From positions 58,631 through 122,630 of the forward strand of contig JANYCT010000033.1 of NCBI GenBank assembly GCA_025360105.1: DNA of 64,000 nt, in the 5' to 3' direction. Both the position numbers and the translations under genes were made by a program. Under the pieces are notes generated by a model, which saw only the letters and a list, made by a program, of their open reading frames with translations, searched no databases and had not been told where the DNA came from. Positions 63,287 through 64,000 of the stretch are shown here, in pieces (within the stretch, counting starts at the first letter, position 1; each line of letters starts with the position of its first letter). The stretch comes from Actinomycetes bacterium (lineage in GTDB: Bacteria > Actinomycetota > Acidimicrobiia > Acidimicrobiales > Ilumatobacteraceae).

Positions 63287-63313
63287 TTGCGGTCGTCGCG
63301 CCTCGAGGATAAT
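63287..63313 (+). promoter_or_regulatory. Candidate rRNA operon promoter
   Basis: GATAAT at 63308-63313 is a near-consensus -10; TTGCGG at 63287-63292 is a weak -35 with a short 15-bp spacer. TTGACG at 63275 is too far. Placement is tentative. Confidence 0.35.
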
Positions 63314-63393
63314 GTTTGCTCCCGCTTCGGAAGGCCGAAAAGCCCCGCTTGCGACACGACGTGACACCAACGCCCTCGGGTGAGTGTCGCCGA

Positions 63394-63417
63394 GAGCTTC
63401 GGCTCCTTGAAAACAGA
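63394..63417 (+). promoter_or_regulatory. rRNA leader boxA antitermination site with TTCG hairpin
   Basis: GAGC-TTCG-GCTC hairpin (63394-63405) runs into GCTCCTTGAAAACAGAAG (63403-63420), which resembles Gram-positive boxA (GCTCYTTGAAAAC), the binding site of NusB-NusE. Confidence 0.6.
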
Positions 63418-63441
63418 AGAGAAGACTGAACAATCGTGCGG

Positions 63442-63600
63442 GCAGCACATCGCTTTGCGATGGAGCTGCTTGTCAATTCCGGTCTGACCAACGTCAGACC
63501 AAAAGAATACAAATGAAGAGCAGGACATGACGCTGGCACTGGGCTATTCCCCCAGATGCGTCATGGCTCTCAAAAACGAACGAAGCTCGAGCAATCGAGC
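63442..63600 (+). promoter_or_regulatory. Structured rRNA leader: four stem-loops before 16S
   Basis: GCAGC-a-CATCGC/GCGATG-ga-GCTGC (63442-63469); GGTCTGAC-caac-GTCAGACC (63481-63500); CATGACGC/GCGTCATG (63526-63565) enclosing CTGGG/CCCAG; GCTCGA-gcaa-TCGAGC with a GNRA loop (63585-63600). They probably guide processing of the pre-16S 5' end. The rest of 63279-63441 holds the promoter and boxA; no gene is seen. Confidence 0.55.
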
Positions 63601-63606
63601 AAGTTC

Positions 63607-64000
<394 letters not shown>

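Overview
This 64 kb window is high-GC DNA packed with actinobacterial markers: an mIHF-type integration host factor, a PriA without a helicase ATP site, an F420-type luciferase-like oxidoreductase, a DUF1844 gene beside infC, DUF2332, a HAD-IB/PlsC fusion preceded by a 6C-like small RNA, and carAB inside a pyrR-led pyrimidine operon. The 16S rRNA start at the right edge and the gene set point to Actinomycetota, most likely class Acidimicrobiia (Ilumatobacter-like). That class-level placement is inference, because no database search was possible.

Layout. 1-13.4 kb is an accessory/catabolic region: partial amidohydrolase, MarR regulator plus MFS exporter, a decayed aldo/keto reductase, DMT transporter, metallo-beta-lactamase hydrolase, a decaying ABC exporter, acyl-CoA dehydrogenase, TauD-like dioxygenase, icd, HAD hydrolase, an orphan PEP-utiliser mobile-domain protein and a quinone oxidoreductase. 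13.4-18.5 kb holds a thioesterase, a methionine-heptad lipoprotein, gltA, a carboxyltransferase and a LysR regulator. 18.5-22.7 kb holds the 6C-like RNA, the HAD-IB/PlsC fusion and an aroQ-pepP-efp-nusB run. Two large GT-C-like membrane proteins (22.7-26.3 kb) separate nusB from pyrR. 26.4-34.7 kb is pyrR-pyrB-pyrC-carA-carB-pyrD. 34.8-45.5 kb is a housekeeping run (mihF, gmk, rpoZ, coaBC, metK, priA; then def, fmt, rsmB, mog-like, hisG, cold-shock-like and ATL genes). 45.5-51.8 kb is translation: DUF1844, infC-rpmI-rplT-rRNA methyltransferase, pheS-pheT. 51.8-58.4 kb is YqgE and argCBDFRH. The end has MarC, a hot-dog thioesterase, DNA glycosylase, DUF2332, an LLM oxidoreductase, tyrS and the rRNA operon leader with the start of 16S.

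Regulation is unusually legible. Fourteen genes have an actinobacterial -10 hexamer (TANNNT) only 6-8 nt before the start codon, implying leaderless mRNAs. Two tandem operator pairs with the same 20-bp phasing lie before argC and carA and match ArgR boxes; argR is in the window, so arginine should control both the arg cluster and carbamoyl-phosphate synthesis inside the pyr operon. A PyrR RNA-binding loop lies in the pyrR leader. infC appears to start with ATA, and metK follows a 21-codon upstream ORF whose stop overlaps its GTG start. The element I rate highest is the 6C-like RNA: a promoter, three hairpins with TT-CCCCC-AA tips spaced exactly 40 nt apart, and a terminator-like T-rich tail.

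No tRNA, CRISPR array or insertion sequence was seen. Gaps over 300 bases: only 63279-63606, the rRNA leader.
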